A DNA stretch of 64,000 nt from Mycobacterium sp. IS-3022 (GTDB lineage Bacteria; Actinomycetota; Actinomycetes; Mycobacteriales; Mycobacteriaceae): the NCBI RefSeq assembly GCF_001500065.1, contig NZ_LQIN01000012.1:62001-126000 (forward strand), read 5' to 3'. The position numbers and the translations under genes are program-made. The notes under the pieces were generated by a model. The model did no database searches. It saw nothing but the letters and a program-made list of their open reading frames with translations, and was not told the origin of the DNA. This document shows, one piece after another, positions 52,417 to 60,743 of this stretch. Numbering within the stretch: position 1 is the stretch's first letter; every line of letters begins with the position of its first letter.

Positions 52417-53683
52417 TCTTGAAGACCTTACCGCCCTTCATTACAAAGTTGACATCGCGTGTAACGCTGATGTCGGTCAGAGGGTCGCCGGGTACCGCGA
52501 TGATGTCGGCGAGAAAGCCTTCCGCGATGCGGCCCAGGTCCGGCTTGCTGATCAGGTCGGCGGCGACGACGGTCGCCGCGCGCAGCACCGCCGCGGGCGG
52601 CATACCCCAGTCGACGAGGGTCACCAGTTCATCGGCGTTCTTGCCGTGCGGGATCGCGGGGGCGTCGGTACCGACGGCGATCTTGACACCCGCTTCGTAG
52701 GCCGCCTTGATCGACGTGCGCGCCTTGGGGAACATCTCGGCGGCTTTGTCCTGCAACGCCTTCGGCGCCCTGGAGACGTCCATCGCCTCGGCCAGCCGAC
52801 GCGTCGTCACCAGCCACCGGTCGTTGTCGACCAGCATCTGGATGGCCTCGTCGTCCATCAGGAAGCCGTGTTCGATGCAGTCGATGCCGCACGCGACCGC
52901 ATGCTTGACGGCCTCGGCGCCATGCGTGTGAGCGGCGACCCGCAGACCACGTCGATGCGCCTCGTCGACGATGGCCCGCAGCTCCTCGTCCGAATAGTGC
53001 TGTGCGCCCGCCTCTCCGGTCAGCGACATCACGCCCCCGGAGACGCAGACCTTGATCAGCTCGGCGCCGTGCTTGATCTGGTATCGCACTGCCTTGCGGA
53101 TCTCGTCGACACCGTTGGCGATGCCCTCCTCGATCGTCAGCTCCAGCGCGCCGGGCATGAACGCGGCGAACATCGTCGGGTCGAGATGGCCGCCCGTCGG
53201 GGTGATCGCATGCCCCGCAGGAATGACGCGCGGGCCGTCGATCCAGCCGGCATCGATCGCCTTGGCCAACGCGACGTCGAGTAGGTAACCGCCTGTCTTG
53301 ACGAACAATCCGAGGTTGCGCACCGTCGTGAAGCCTGCCCGCAACGTCCGTCGGGCGTTGCCCACGGCACGCAGCACGCGGGTCGCGGGATCATCCTGCA
53401 CCTGGGAGAGGCCTGGGTTCTCGCCCCGCCCGCCCATCAGCAGGTTGACCTCCATGTCCATCAGCCCGGGCAGAAGGATCGAGTCACCCAGGTCGATGAC
53501 GTCGCCCTCTGCTGCATCGTCGGCGCGGCCGACGGCTGCTGCATCGTCGGCTCGGCCGACGTCTGCTGCATTGTCGGCTCGGCCGACGGCGACGATCCGG
53601 TCGTCCGCGATCCGCACGACGCCGGGCCGGACGATCTCGCCGGCTTCGACGTCGAGCAGACCCGCTGCCTTGAGGGTCGGCAC
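52400..53683 (-). CDS. Imidazolonepropionase-like amidohydrolase, HxH motif lost
   Basis: A 427-residue amidohydrolase-superfamily protein starting at the GTG at 53683. A normal LPGLxDxHxH motif would follow the first beta-sandwich, but here it reads LPGLMDMEVN, so both metal-binding histidines are Glu and Asn. The remaining ligands appear intact: Lys in ELIKVCVSGG, His in AAHTHG, His in CIEHGF and Asp in VGTDAP. Relatives are Xaa-Pro or acyl-amino-acid hydrolases. Just before the motif there is a three-copy 27-base tandem repeat coding VGRADDAA-type units. A one-metal enzyme or a changed reaction is possible. It overlaps the SnoaL-like gene by 17 bases. Confidence 0.85.
   Translation of the reverse strand: MPTLKAAGLLDVEAGEIVRPGVVRIADDRIVAVGRADNAADVGRADDAAAVGRADDAAEGDVIDLGDSILLPGLMDMEVNLLMGGRGENPGLSQVQDDPATRVLRAVGNARRTLRAGFTTVRNLGLFVKTGGYLLDVALAKAIDAGWIDGPRVIPAGHAITPTGGHLDPTMFAAFMPGALELTIEEGIANGVDEIRKAVRYQIKHGAELIKVCVSGGVMSLTGEAGAQHYSDEELRAIVDEAHRRGLRVAAHTHGAEAVKHAVACGIDCIEHGFLMDDEAIQMLVDNDRWLVTTRRLAEAMDVSRAPKALQDKAAEMFPKARTSIKAAYEAGVKIAVGTDAPAIPHGKNADELVTLVDWGMPPAAVLRAATVVAADLISKPDLGRIAEGFLADIIAVPGDPLTDISVTRDVNFVMKGGKVFKNDCAN
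53508..53588 (-). repeat. 27-bp in-frame tandem repeat (three copies)
   Basis: Units at 53508-53534, 53535-53561 and 53562-53588 differ at only one or two bases each. On the minus strand each codes nine residues of the type VGRADDAA plus Asp, Ala or Glu. The repeats fall in a surface loop of the amidohydrolase N-terminal domain and keep the frame, so copy number could vary between strains without breaking the gene. Confidence 0.85.
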
Positions 53684-53685
53684 CC

Positions 53686-54015
53686 CTAGACCACCGGCTC
53701 CTTGATGCAGGTGATGTACGTGGCGCCACTGTCGAGCACCCGTGGCTGCTTCCACACTTCGATCGGGAACGACACGTTGACCAGTGACTGCATCATGTGG
53801 ATGAGAGCCTTTGCATCGTCGGGCATTCCGTCCAGGGGGAACCTGGCGTCGCAGTATTCCATGACCGCCTCGAGCCGCGGGAACGCGGTGTCGTAGAAGT
53901 CCTGCATCTCGGCCATCGTCGAGGACAGCCGCTTCTGATAGCGCTCCTCCTCGGTGGGCAGGCACCAGTCGGTGAACCGCTCGAGGTCGGCGAATTCTTC
54001 GGGCAACTTAGGCAT
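53686..54015 (-). CDS. Conserved-looking hypothetical protein beside Rieske oxygenase
   Basis: A 109-residue protein I do not recognise. It starts at an ATG overlapping the end of the Rieske gene (ATGCCTAA), is acidic and mostly helical in composition, and has a four-Trp/Cys-poor core with PEEFADLERFTDWCLPTEEER near its start and a C-terminal ATYITCIKEPVV. The overlap and codon pattern indicate a real gene. Its position between the oxygenase and an amidohydrolase suggests an accessory or a small subunit-like role for the oxygenase. Confidence 0.78.
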   Translation of the reverse strand: MPKLPEEFADLERFTDWCLPTEEERYQKRLSSTMAEMQDFYDTAFPRLEAVMEYCDARFPLDGMPDDAKALIHMMQSLVNVSFPIEVWKQPRVLDSGATYITCIKEPVV

Positions 54016-55351
54016 TGATCGCATCCTTCTGGCTCGCCGGCGAGGTGGCTTGACCATTGCCCCCACCGTTTTCGAGGCCCTTTTCCTTCTTGTAGGCGTT
54101 CACGTAGTCCCACGCCGTCTTGTGCAGATGGCGCAGCAGGATTTCCTGGTCACACAGCGGGAATTCCTTGACCACCCCAGTGTTGATCATCGTCTGGGTG
54201 GCTTCCAGCGTGTTGGCGTCCTGGAACGCGTACTCCTTGAACGTCACCGCCGCGAGTTCGTGCGCCAGCCGCTCGCGGGTGTTGGTGGCGGGAACGAAGT
54301 AGAGCGTGCACTCGAAGATGTGCTTGTCCACGTCCGTGGGCCAGTAGTGGTAGGTGAGATACCAGCCCGGCGCCCAGAGAAGCAGCGTGAAGTTCGGGAA
54401 GAACTCGAAAGAGTCCTGGCCCCAGGACGGATGGCGCGCCGGATTGACCGCCGGCGGCAGCTCGTCGGGCAGAATGCCCTTGATGTTGGGCCGGTCCCAC
54501 GGTCCGAACAGCCCGCTGTGCAGCACGCGTTCGATGGGCTTGACCATGTTCAGGTCCTTCGGCGGGCTCATCCCGCCCCACGACGAGATCATCGAGTGCC
54601 TGCCCTTGATGTCGTAGTGCAGGGCTTCGAAGCCGTAGCTGGCCAGCTTTTCGGCTTCCTCCTTGACCGCCTGCTTCATGTGCAGGACCGGTGCGTGGTA
54701 GAACTCGACGAACGCGTCGATGAACAGCTTCCAGTTCGAATTGACCTCGGCCCGGTAGGAATACGTCTCCGTCATCTCGTGGAAGGGGTAGCCCTCCAGG
54801 CCCTTGGCGAATTCGCCGAGGTAGTCGGTGAGCGGTTCGGCGTTGTTGTCGAAGTTGATGAAGATGAAGCCTTCCCACACCTCGCAGCGCACCGGCACCA
54901 ACCCGTAGTCGGCCTTATCGACGTCGAAGAACTCGCCTTCCTGCTGGATGAACGTCAGATCACCCTTGAGGTTGTAGCGCCAGGCGTGGTACTTGCAGGT
55001 GAACTGGCGGCAGGTACCGGACACCTCTTCGCCGGGATAGTCGTTCCACACCAACTTGTTTCCGCGGTGGCGGCACATGTTGTAGAACGCGCGCACCTCG
55101 TTGTCACCATCCTTGACGATGATCACCGACGTGCCCGGGCCCGCGGACGGCATCTCGCGGGTGAAGTAGCTGCCCTTCTTGGGAAGACGTTCCACCCGCC
55201 CGACATTGAGCCAGCACTTCCGGAAAATGGCTTGCTGCTCGAGCTTCCACTGTTCGGGGTCGATCGAGTCGGTGTAATCGACCGGCGCGGTACCGAGCTC
55301 CGGCCAGTGTTCGGTCCAGCTTCCCTCGGCTGGTTTGGGGAAAAACGCCAC
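54008..55351 (-). CDS. Rieske-type aromatic/alicyclic ring oxygenase, alpha subunit
   Basis: A 447-residue terminal oxygenase. The Rieske 2Fe-2S motif is CRHRGN then CKYHAWRY near residues 93-117, and the catalytic iron site is DAFVEFYHAPVLH near residue 215 with a later aspartate. It adds one or two oxygen atoms to a ring, getting electrons from a ferredoxin/reductase that is not adjacent; the 2Fe-2S ferredoxin at 3017 is a possible donor. The C-terminal 25 residues are Gly/Asn/Ser-rich. It is preceded by a carboxymuconolactone-decarboxylase-like gene, six bases away, with a regulon site upstream. Confidence 0.91.
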   Translation of the reverse strand: MAFFPKPAEGSWTEHWPELGTAPVDYTDSIDPEQWKLEQQAIFRKCWLNVGRVERLPKKGSYFTREMPSAGPGTSVIIVKDGDNEVRAFYNMCRHRGNKLVWNDYPGEEVSGTCRQFTCKYHAWRYNLKGDLTFIQQEGEFFDVDKADYGLVPVRCEVWEGFIFINFDNNAEPLTDYLGEFAKGLEGYPFHEMTETYSYRAEVNSNWKLFIDAFVEFYHAPVLHMKQAVKEEAEKLASYGFEALHYDIKGRHSMISSWGGMSPPKDLNMVKPIERVLHSGLFGPWDRPNIKGILPDELPPAVNPARHPSWGQDSFEFFPNFTLLLWAPGWYLTYHYWPTDVDKHIFECTLYFVPATNTRERLAHELAAVTFKEYAFQDANTLEATQTMINTGVVKEFPLCDQEILLRHLHKTAWDYVNAYKKEKGLENGGGNGQATSPASQKDAINA

Positions 55352-55357
55352 GATTAT

Positions 55358-55891
55358 CTACCTCTCTGCGTGCATTTCGGAGTCGGGTTCTACGCCGAAA
55401 GTGTTGATCGCCATGGCCAGTGCGCCATAGCAGCCGATCGTGAAGACGAGGTCCATCAGCTGACGTTCCTCGAGGTGCTCGGACAAGGCAGCCCACGTCG
55501 CGTCGGAGATGTTGGACTTGTCCTGAAGTTCGTCCACCGCATGCAGTACGGCCCGGTCGAGCTCGTCTGAGGCCTCACCGCGTTGTAGGGCATCGATGAC
55601 GTCATCGGTCAGACCCTCGTCGCGGCCCATCTCGACGTGGTGTCGCCACTCGTACTCACAGTTCGTCAGATACGCGACGCGGAGCACCGCCAACTCGCGT
55701 AGCCGTGGCGGCAGCGTCGATCCGTACAGCAAGTGAAAGTTGAACCGCAGGAAGGCGCGGGTCAGCTTGGGGTGGCGAACCAGCGTCGACAGCAGGTTGC
55801 CCGCCAGTTCGGGATTGCGCCGTTCGGGAGCCATGCTCGACAGGGCCTCGTCGACGGCTTCATCCCACTGTTCTGCGGGCAGCGGCGACAC
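55358..55891 (-). CDS. Carboxymuconolactone decarboxylase-family protein
   Basis: A 177-residue all-helical protein of the CMD/AhpD-like family. ELAVLRVAYLTNCEYEWRHHVEMGRDEGL near residue 75 is the core motif: Glu at the start, a single Cys, and the HHVEMG histidines. With one cysteine in place of the CxxC of AhpD it is unlikely to be a peroxidase. The start is uncertain between GTG 55891 and TTG 55897, both after GGAGG; a longer reading upstream would run through the regulon palindrome. It is first in the operon that contains the Rieske oxygenase. Confidence 0.83.
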   Translation of the reverse strand: MSPLPAEQWDEAVDEALSSMAPERRNPELAGNLLSTLVRHPKLTRAFLRFNFHLLYGSTLPPRLRELAVLRVAYLTNCEYEWRHHVEMGRDEGLTDDVIDALQRGEASDELDRAVLHAVDELQDKSNISDATWAALSEHLEERQLMDLVFTIGCYGALAMAINTFGVEPDSEMHAER

Positions 55892-55927
55892 GCGCAAGGC
55901 GCCTCCTTCCCATGTCCTCTCGGCTAT

Positions 55928-55942
55928 GAGAATCAGGTTCTC
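55928..55942. promoter_or_regulatory. Operator palindrome GAGAATCAGGTTCTC (regulon site)
   Basis: One arm base differs from perfect symmetry; with flanking bases it reads TGAGAATCAGGTTCTCA. It lies 37 bases before the GTG of the CMD-like gene, at the head of the Rieske operon and divergent from the amidohydrolase at 56157. Confidence 0.78.
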
Positions 55943-56071
55943 ATATTTCGCCAATAGATTTCCACCTTTCTCGGGAATGGTCAACGTGTGAGGCCGGAAC
56001 GGGTGGTCACGACGGTGCGGCGCGAGGCCCAACAGTGCTGCCAGAGGGGCCTAGGGTGGCTTTCGGACATT

Positions 56072-56116
56072 GATTCTCGTACGGTGAGAAGATAGTTTCC
56101 TCACATTGAGAACAGC
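56072..56116. promoter_or_regulatory. Cluster of half-sites before the amidohydrolase
   Basis: GATTCTC at 56072, TGAGAA at 56085, TCCTCA at 56098 and TGAGAAC at 56107 are half-sites or loose pairs of the regulon motif (TGAGAA-n7-TCCTCA is two bases longer than the standard spacing). They lie 41-85 bases before the ATG at 56157. They may be a weaker or second-class binding region for the divergent promoter. Confidence 0.4.
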
Positions 56117-56156
56117 GTGATGGATAGCCTCGGAGGATGCGACGAAAGGAACGGGC

Positions 56157-57452
56157 ATGAACAAGGACGACATGATCTTGATCAGCGTCGATGATCACAT
56201 CGTCGAACCGCCCGACATGTTCAAGAATCATCTGCCGAAGAAGTACATCGATGAGGCGCCGCGGTTGGTGCACAATCCCGATGGTTCGGACACCTGGCAG
56301 TTCCGCGACACGGTGATCCCGAACGTCGCGCTCAATGCCGTGGCCGGGCGGCCCAAGGAGGAGTACGGCCTGGAGCCCCAGGGTCTGGATGAGATCCGGC
56401 CGGGCTGTTGGCAGGTTGATGAGCGGGTCAAGGACATGAACGCCGGGGGCATTTTGGGTTCGATGTGTTTTCCGTCGTTCCCGGGTTTTGCCGGCCGGTT
56501 GTTCGCCACCGAGGATCCGGAGTTCAGTTTGGCGTTGGTGCAGGCCTACAACGACTGGCACGTCGAGGAGTGGTGCGGGGCCTATCCGGCACGGTTCATC
56601 CCGATGACGTTGCCGGTGATCTGGGATCCCGAAGCCTGCGCGGCCGAGATTCGGCGCAACGCCGAGCGTGGGGTGCATTCGTTGACGTTCACCGAGAACC
56701 CGTCGGCGATGGGGTATCCGAGCTTCCATGATTTCGATCATTGGAAGCCGATGTGGGATGCGCTGGTTGACACCGAGACCGTGCTCAATGTGCACATCGG
56801 CTCGTCGGGCCGGTTGGCGATCACCGCCCCGGATGCGCCGATGGATGTGATGATCACCCTGCAGCCGATGAACATCGTCCAGGCCGCCGCTGATCTGTTG
56901 TGGTCGCGTCCGATCAAGGAGTATCCGACGCTCAAGATCGCCTTGAGTGAGGGTGGGACGGGTTGGATTCCGTACTTCCTGGAGCGGGTGGATCGCACTT
57001 ATGAGATGCACTCGACGTGGACGGGTCAGGACTTCGGCGGCAAGCTGCCCAGTGAGGTGTTCCGCGAGCACTTCTTGACCTGCTTCATCGCCGACCCGGT
57101 GGGGGTGGCGGTGCGCCACCAAATCGGGGTGGACAACATCTGCTGGGAAGCCGACTATCCGCACAGCGATTCGATGTGGCCCGGCGCCCCCGAGCAACTC
57201 GACGAGGTCCTCAAGGCCAACAACGTGCCCGACGACGAAATCAACAAGATGACCTACGAGAACGCGATGCGCTGGTACCACTGGGACCCGTTCACCCACA
57301 TCAGCCGCGAACAGGCCACCGTCGGCGCCCTGCGCAAAGCCGCCGAGGGCCATGACGTCTCGATCCAAGCGTTGTCGAAGAAGGAGAAGACCGGCGCGAA
57401 TTTCGCGGACTTTGCAGCGAGGGCCAAGGAGCTGACCGGCAACAAGGACTGA
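56157..57452 (+). CDS. Amidohydrolase-2 family metal-dependent hydrolase/decarboxylase
   Basis: A 431-residue TIM-barrel amidohydrolase. VDDHIVEPPDMF near residue 11 carries the Asp, His and Glu of the metal site, LNVHIGSSG near 215 adds a histidine, and WEADYPHSDSMWP near 330 the catalytic aspartate. It is the active-looking counterpart to the gene at 29761. It starts from its own promoter in the divergent region with regulon half-sites and is followed by a hairpin. TTG, GGG and GAT codons are more common here by eye than in neighbours, a mild hint of separate origin. Confidence 0.9.
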   Translation: MNKDDMILISVDDHIVEPPDMFKNHLPKKYIDEAPRLVHNPDGSDTWQFRDTVIPNVALNAVAGRPKEEYGLEPQGLDEIRPGCWQVDERVKDMNAGGILGSMCFPSFPGFAGRLFATEDPEFSLALVQAYNDWHVEEWCGAYPARFIPMTLPVIWDPEACAAEIRRNAERGVHSLTFTENPSAMGYPSFHDFDHWKPMWDALVDTETVLNVHIGSSGRLAITAPDAPMDVMITLQPMNIVQAAADLLWSRPIKEYPTLKIALSEGGTGWIPYFLERVDRTYEMHSTWTGQDFGGKLPSEVFREHFLTCFIADPVGVAVRHQIGVDNICWEADYPHSDSMWPGAPEQLDEVLKANNVPDDEINKMTYENAMRWYHWDPFTHISREQATVGALRKAAEGHDVSIQALSKKEKTGANFADFAARAKELTGNKD

Positions 57453-57495
57453 ACATGGGATGGTCCTCCGGCCGACCACCGGGGGAGCGTCTCGT

Positions 57496-57536
57496 AGTGC
57501 GCCGGTGCGGGAAGGGCGTTCACGCGCCGGCGCACT
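57496..57536 (+). terminator. Terminator-like hairpin
   Basis: AGTGCGCCGGTGCG at 57496 pairs with CGCGCCGGCGCACT at 57523 with one mismatch and a 13-base loop, just after the amidohydrolase stop and before the next RBS. No T-run follows, as is usual for mycobacterial terminators. It may alternatively be a further intergenic palindrome. Confidence 0.5.
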
Positions 57537-57569
57537 GACGTGTGCGCCATTGAGCAGAGGAGAACAGAC

Positions 57570-58757
57570 GTGTCTGACGCATTCGGGGGGATGACGTTCG
57601 AGCTGAGCGAGGATCAGCAGATCATCCGCAAGTCGGTCGCCGAACTGTGCAGCAAGTTCGACGACGAGTACTGGATGAAAAAGGACCTGGCACACGAGTT
57701 CCCGCAGGAGTTCTACGACGCGATTGCCTCCGGCGGATGGCTGGGCATGACCATCCCGGAGGCATACGGCGGGCATGGGCTGGGCATCACCGAGGCGACG
57801 CTGCTGCTGGAAGAGGTGGCCCGATCCGGTGCGGCGATGAACGGCGCCAGCGCCATCCATCTGACGATCTTCGGGATGCAACCGGTCGTCAAACACGGCT
57901 CCGACGAACTCAAGGCCGCGACGCTGCCGCGGATTGTCAACGGCGATCTGCACGTCTGCTTCGGTGTCACCGAACCCGGTGCGGGACTGGATACTTCGCG
58001 GATCACCACGTTCGCCAAACGCGAGGGGGACCACTACCGCGTCAACGGTCGCAAGGTGTGGATCTCCAAGGCGCTGGAGTCGGAGAAGATCCTGCTGCTC
58101 ACCCGGACCACGCCGTTCGACGAGGTCAGCAAGAAGACCGACGGTATGACGTTGTTCCTCACCGACCTCGACCGCGACCACGTCGACATCCGGCCGATCA
58201 AGAAGATGGGCCGCAACGCCGTCAGCTCCAACGAGGTGTTCATCGACGACCTGATGGTGCCGGTGGGTGACCGGGTCGGCGAAGAAGGCAAGGGCTTCAA
58301 GTACATCCTCGACGGGCTGAACCCCGAACGGATGCTGATCGCCGCCGAAGCGCTGGGCATCGGGCGGGTGGCGCTCGAGAAGGCGGTCAAGTACGGCAAC
58401 GAGCGGCACGTGTTCAACCGGCCGATCGGCATGAACCAGGGCCTGCAGTTCCCGCTCGCCGACTCGTTGGCCCGATTGGACGCCGCCGAGTTGGTGCTGC
58501 GCAAGGCCACCTGGCTCTACGACAACGGCAAACCGTGTGGGCGTGAGGCGAACACCGCGAAATACCTATGTGCCGACGCCGGTTTCGGCGCCGCCGACCG
58601 TGCGCTGCAGTTGCACGGCGGCATGGGGTATTCGGAGGAATATCACGTGTCGCGATACTTCCGCGAGTCCCGGCTGATGAAGATCGCACCGGTGAGCCAG
58701 GAGATGATCCTGAACTTCCTGGGTGAACACGTCCTGGGCCTTCCCCGTAGTTACTGA
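57570..58757 (+). CDS. Acyl-CoA dehydrogenase
   Basis: A 395-residue acyl-CoA dehydrogenase with EPGAGLDTSRITT near residue 140, NGRKVWISKAL near 163, and LQLHGGMGYSEEYHVSRYFRE near 350. The GTG at 57570 follows GAGGAGAACAGAC. The C-terminal HGGMGY segment and absence of a small partner distinguish it from the paired types. It opens the last operon: dehydrogenase, SDR, CoA-transferase, PaaG-like crotonase, thiolase, dehydrogenase, a near-complete beta-oxidation module. Confidence 0.92.
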   Translation: MSDAFGGMTFELSEDQQIIRKSVAELCSKFDDEYWMKKDLAHEFPQEFYDAIASGGWLGMTIPEAYGGHGLGITEATLLLEEVARSGAAMNGASAIHLTIFGMQPVVKHGSDELKAATLPRIVNGDLHVCFGVTEPGAGLDTSRITTFAKREGDHYRVNGRKVWISKALESEKILLLTRTTPFDEVSKKTDGMTLFLTDLDRDHVDIRPIKKMGRNAVSSNEVFIDDLMVPVGDRVGEEGKGFKYILDGLNPERMLIAAEALGIGRVALEKAVKYGNERHVFNRPIGMNQGLQFPLADSLARLDAAELVLRKATWLYDNGKPCGREANTAKYLCADAGFGAADRALQLHGGMGYSEEYHVSRYFRESRLMKIAPVSQEMILNFLGEHVLGLPRSY

Positions 58758-58776
58758 CGATGGAGAGCACTACCGA

Positions 58777-59535
58777 ATGAGCACCTACTTCGATCTGACC
58801 GGCCGTTCGGCGCTGGTGACCGGCGCTGCCGGCGGCATCGGTTCCGCCGTCGCACAGGCCCTGGCCGACGCCGGCGCGGCCGTGCTTGTCACCGACGTGG
58901 ACAAGGACGCCGCCGCCGCTGTGGCCGAACGCATCTCGGCAAGCGGTAAGCGTGCCGAAGCCGCGGCGCTCGATGTGTCGGACCGTGAGTCCGCCGACGC
59001 CGCCGCTGCGCAGGCCGCTGCATTGGCCGACGGCAAGCTGCACATCGTGATCAACAACGCCGGCGTCACGAAGCCGGCGATGTTCGAGAAGACGACGCAG
59101 GAGTCCTTTCGGTTGCTGTTCGACATCCACGTGATGGGCGCATTCAACGTCACGCAGGCGGCGTTGCCGCACATCCCGACCGACGGCACCGGACGCATCG
59201 TCAACGTCACATCGGCGGCGGGCCTAACGGGCACGCTGGGGCAGGTCAATTACTCGGCGGCCAAGGCGGGCATCATCGGGTTCACCAAATCGCTTGCGCG
59301 CGAACTTGCGACGAAGAGCATCATGGTCAACGCGCTGGCCCCGCTGGCGGCCACGCCGATGACCGAGACCATCCGGACGAACGAGAAGTTCGCGGCCAAC
59401 ATGATGAACCGCATCCCGATGAAGCGGTGGGCCGAACCGTCGGAGGTCGCGGGTGCGTTCGTGTTCATGGCCTCCGATGCGGCGTCTTACATCACGGGGC
59501 AGGTGCTGCCGGTCGACGGAGGAATGGTGATGTGA
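58777..59535 (+). CDS. Short-chain dehydrogenase/reductase (3-oxoacyl reductase-like)
   Basis: A 252-residue classical SDR: GAAGGIGSA near residue 15, NNAGVT near 90, TSAAGL then YSAAK near 155 and GGMVM at the end. DVDKD after the second strand suggests NAD. Its sequence looks like FabG-type 3-oxoacyl reductases, consistent with oxidising a 3-hydroxyacyl-CoA here. The ATG at 58777 follows GGAGAG. Its stop overlaps the GTG of the CoA-transferase. Confidence 0.9.
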   Translation: MSTYFDLTGRSALVTGAAGGIGSAVAQALADAGAAVLVTDVDKDAAAAVAERISASGKRAEAAALDVSDRESADAAAAQAAALADGKLHIVINNAGVTKPAMFEKTTQESFRLLFDIHVMGAFNVTQAALPHIPTDGTGRIVNVTSAAGLTGTLGQVNYSAAKAGIIGFTKSLARELATKSIMVNALAPLAATPMTETIRTNEKFAANMMNRIPMKRWAEPSEVAGAFVFMASDAASYITGQVLPVDGGMVM

Positions 59536-60743
59536 CGGCTCCCCTGAGCGGCGTCACCGTCGTCGCAATGGAACAGGCCGTCGCCGCGCCCATGTGCACC
59601 CGCGTGCTCGCCGACTTCGGCGCGCGGGTCATCAAGATCGAGAACCCCAACGGGGGTGACTTCGCCCGCGACTACGACGATGTGGTCAACGGGCCCGGCG
59701 GCCTGGCGGCGCATTTCGTCTGGTGCAACCGCGGCAAGGAGTCGGTGACGCTGAACACCAAGGCGCCCGAGGGAATGGACCTGCTGCACCGGCTACTCGA
59801 CCGAGCCGACGCGTTCGTGTCCAACCTGGCGCCCGGCGCCACCGCCCGCATGGGTTTGGCACCCGCAGACCTGGCGGTGCGGCACCCCCACGTGATCCCC
59901 GTCGAAATCGACGGCTACGGTCCGGGCGGGCCGATCTCCCACAAGCGCGCGTATGACCTTCTCGTGCAGGCGGAATCAGGATCGTGCGCCGTCACCGGGT
60001 ATCCGGGCATGCCCGCGAAGCCGGGGCCGGCGATGGCCGACTTCACTACCGGCCTGTATGCGGCCACCTCGATTCTGGCGTTGCTGATCGGCCGCAACAA
60101 CACCAGCACCGAGACGGCACCGTCGGTGGCGCTGAGCCTGTTCGACGTGATGACCGACGTCATGGGCTATCAGCTGACCTACACCCAGCACTCGGGGATC
60201 GACCAGGAGCCTCTCGGGGTCGGCTCACCGGCCGTCGCGCCCTACGGCGCGTTCCCGACGCGCGACGGGCAGACCGTGGTGCTCGGCACCACCAACGACA
60301 GGGAATGGCAGCGGGTGGCGCGCGAGATCATCGACCGCCCCGACCTCGCCGACGATCCGCGCTTCGCCACGAACCCGGGCCGTTGCGCGCATCGCGGGGT
60401 TCTCGACGAGGCCATCGGAAGTTGGTGCGCACAACACGATCTCGCCGAAATCCAGAAGATCGCCGACGACGCCGGGATCGGCAACTCGCGTTACAACGTG
60501 CCCAGCGAGGTGGTCGCGCATCCGCAGCTGACGGCGCGGGACCGCTGGCGCACGGTCGACACACCCAAGGGCGAGATCCGGGCGCTGCGCCCGCCACCGG
60601 TGGTCAGCGGATTCGAGCAGCGCATGGGCGCGGTCCCGGGGCTGGGCCAGCACACCGACGCCGTGTTGAGCGAACTTGGGCTCACCCCAGCCGATCTCGA
60701 GCGGTTACGGGCCGAGGGCGTGATCGGGCCGAGCCACTCGTGA
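59532..60743 (+). CDS. CaiB/BaiF family (class III) CoA-transferase
   Basis: A 403-residue single-domain class III CoA-transferase with LSGVTVVAMEQAVAAPMCT at the N-terminus, DFGARVIKIENP, NRGKESVTLNTK and the catalytic aspartate in LSLFDVMTD near residue 205. It would activate a carboxylic acid at the expense of another CoA ester, making the operon independent of ATP-driven synthetase. GTG overlaps the SDR stop and TGA overlaps the next GTG, both by four bases. Confidence 0.89.
   Translation: MTAPLSGVTVVAMEQAVAAPMCTRVLADFGARVIKIENPNGGDFARDYDDVVNGPGGLAAHFVWCNRGKESVTLNTKAPEGMDLLHRLLDRADAFVSNLAPGATARMGLAPADLAVRHPHVIPVEIDGYGPGGPISHKRAYDLLVQAESGSCAVTGYPGMPAKPGPAMADFTTGLYAATSILALLIGRNNTSTETAPSVALSLFDVMTDVMGYQLTYTQHSGIDQEPLGVGSPAVAPYGAFPTRDGQTVVLGTTNDREWQRVAREIIDRPDLADDPRFATNPGRCAHRGVLDEAIGSWCAQHDLAEIQKIADDAGIGNSRYNVPSEVVAHPQLTARDRWRTVDTPKGEIRALRPPPVVSGFEQRMGAVPGLGQHTDAVLSELGLTPADLERLRAEGVIGPSHS

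Noticed and set aside
53508..53588. CRISPR-like repeat
   Set aside because: The three 27-base units are directly adjacent without spacers and lie in frame within a coding gene, so they are a minisatellite.
55892..56032. Extended N-terminus of the CMD-like protein
   Set aside because: It would translate the regulon palindrome and an AT-rich promoter-like stretch; a GGAGG sits just before the shorter starts.
56007..58409. An 800-codon open frame on the minus strand
   Set aside because: It covers parts of an amidohydrolase and an acyl-CoA dehydrogenase gene plus the hairpin between them. Those plus-strand genes carry clear motifs and ribosome-binding sites; the antisense product has none.
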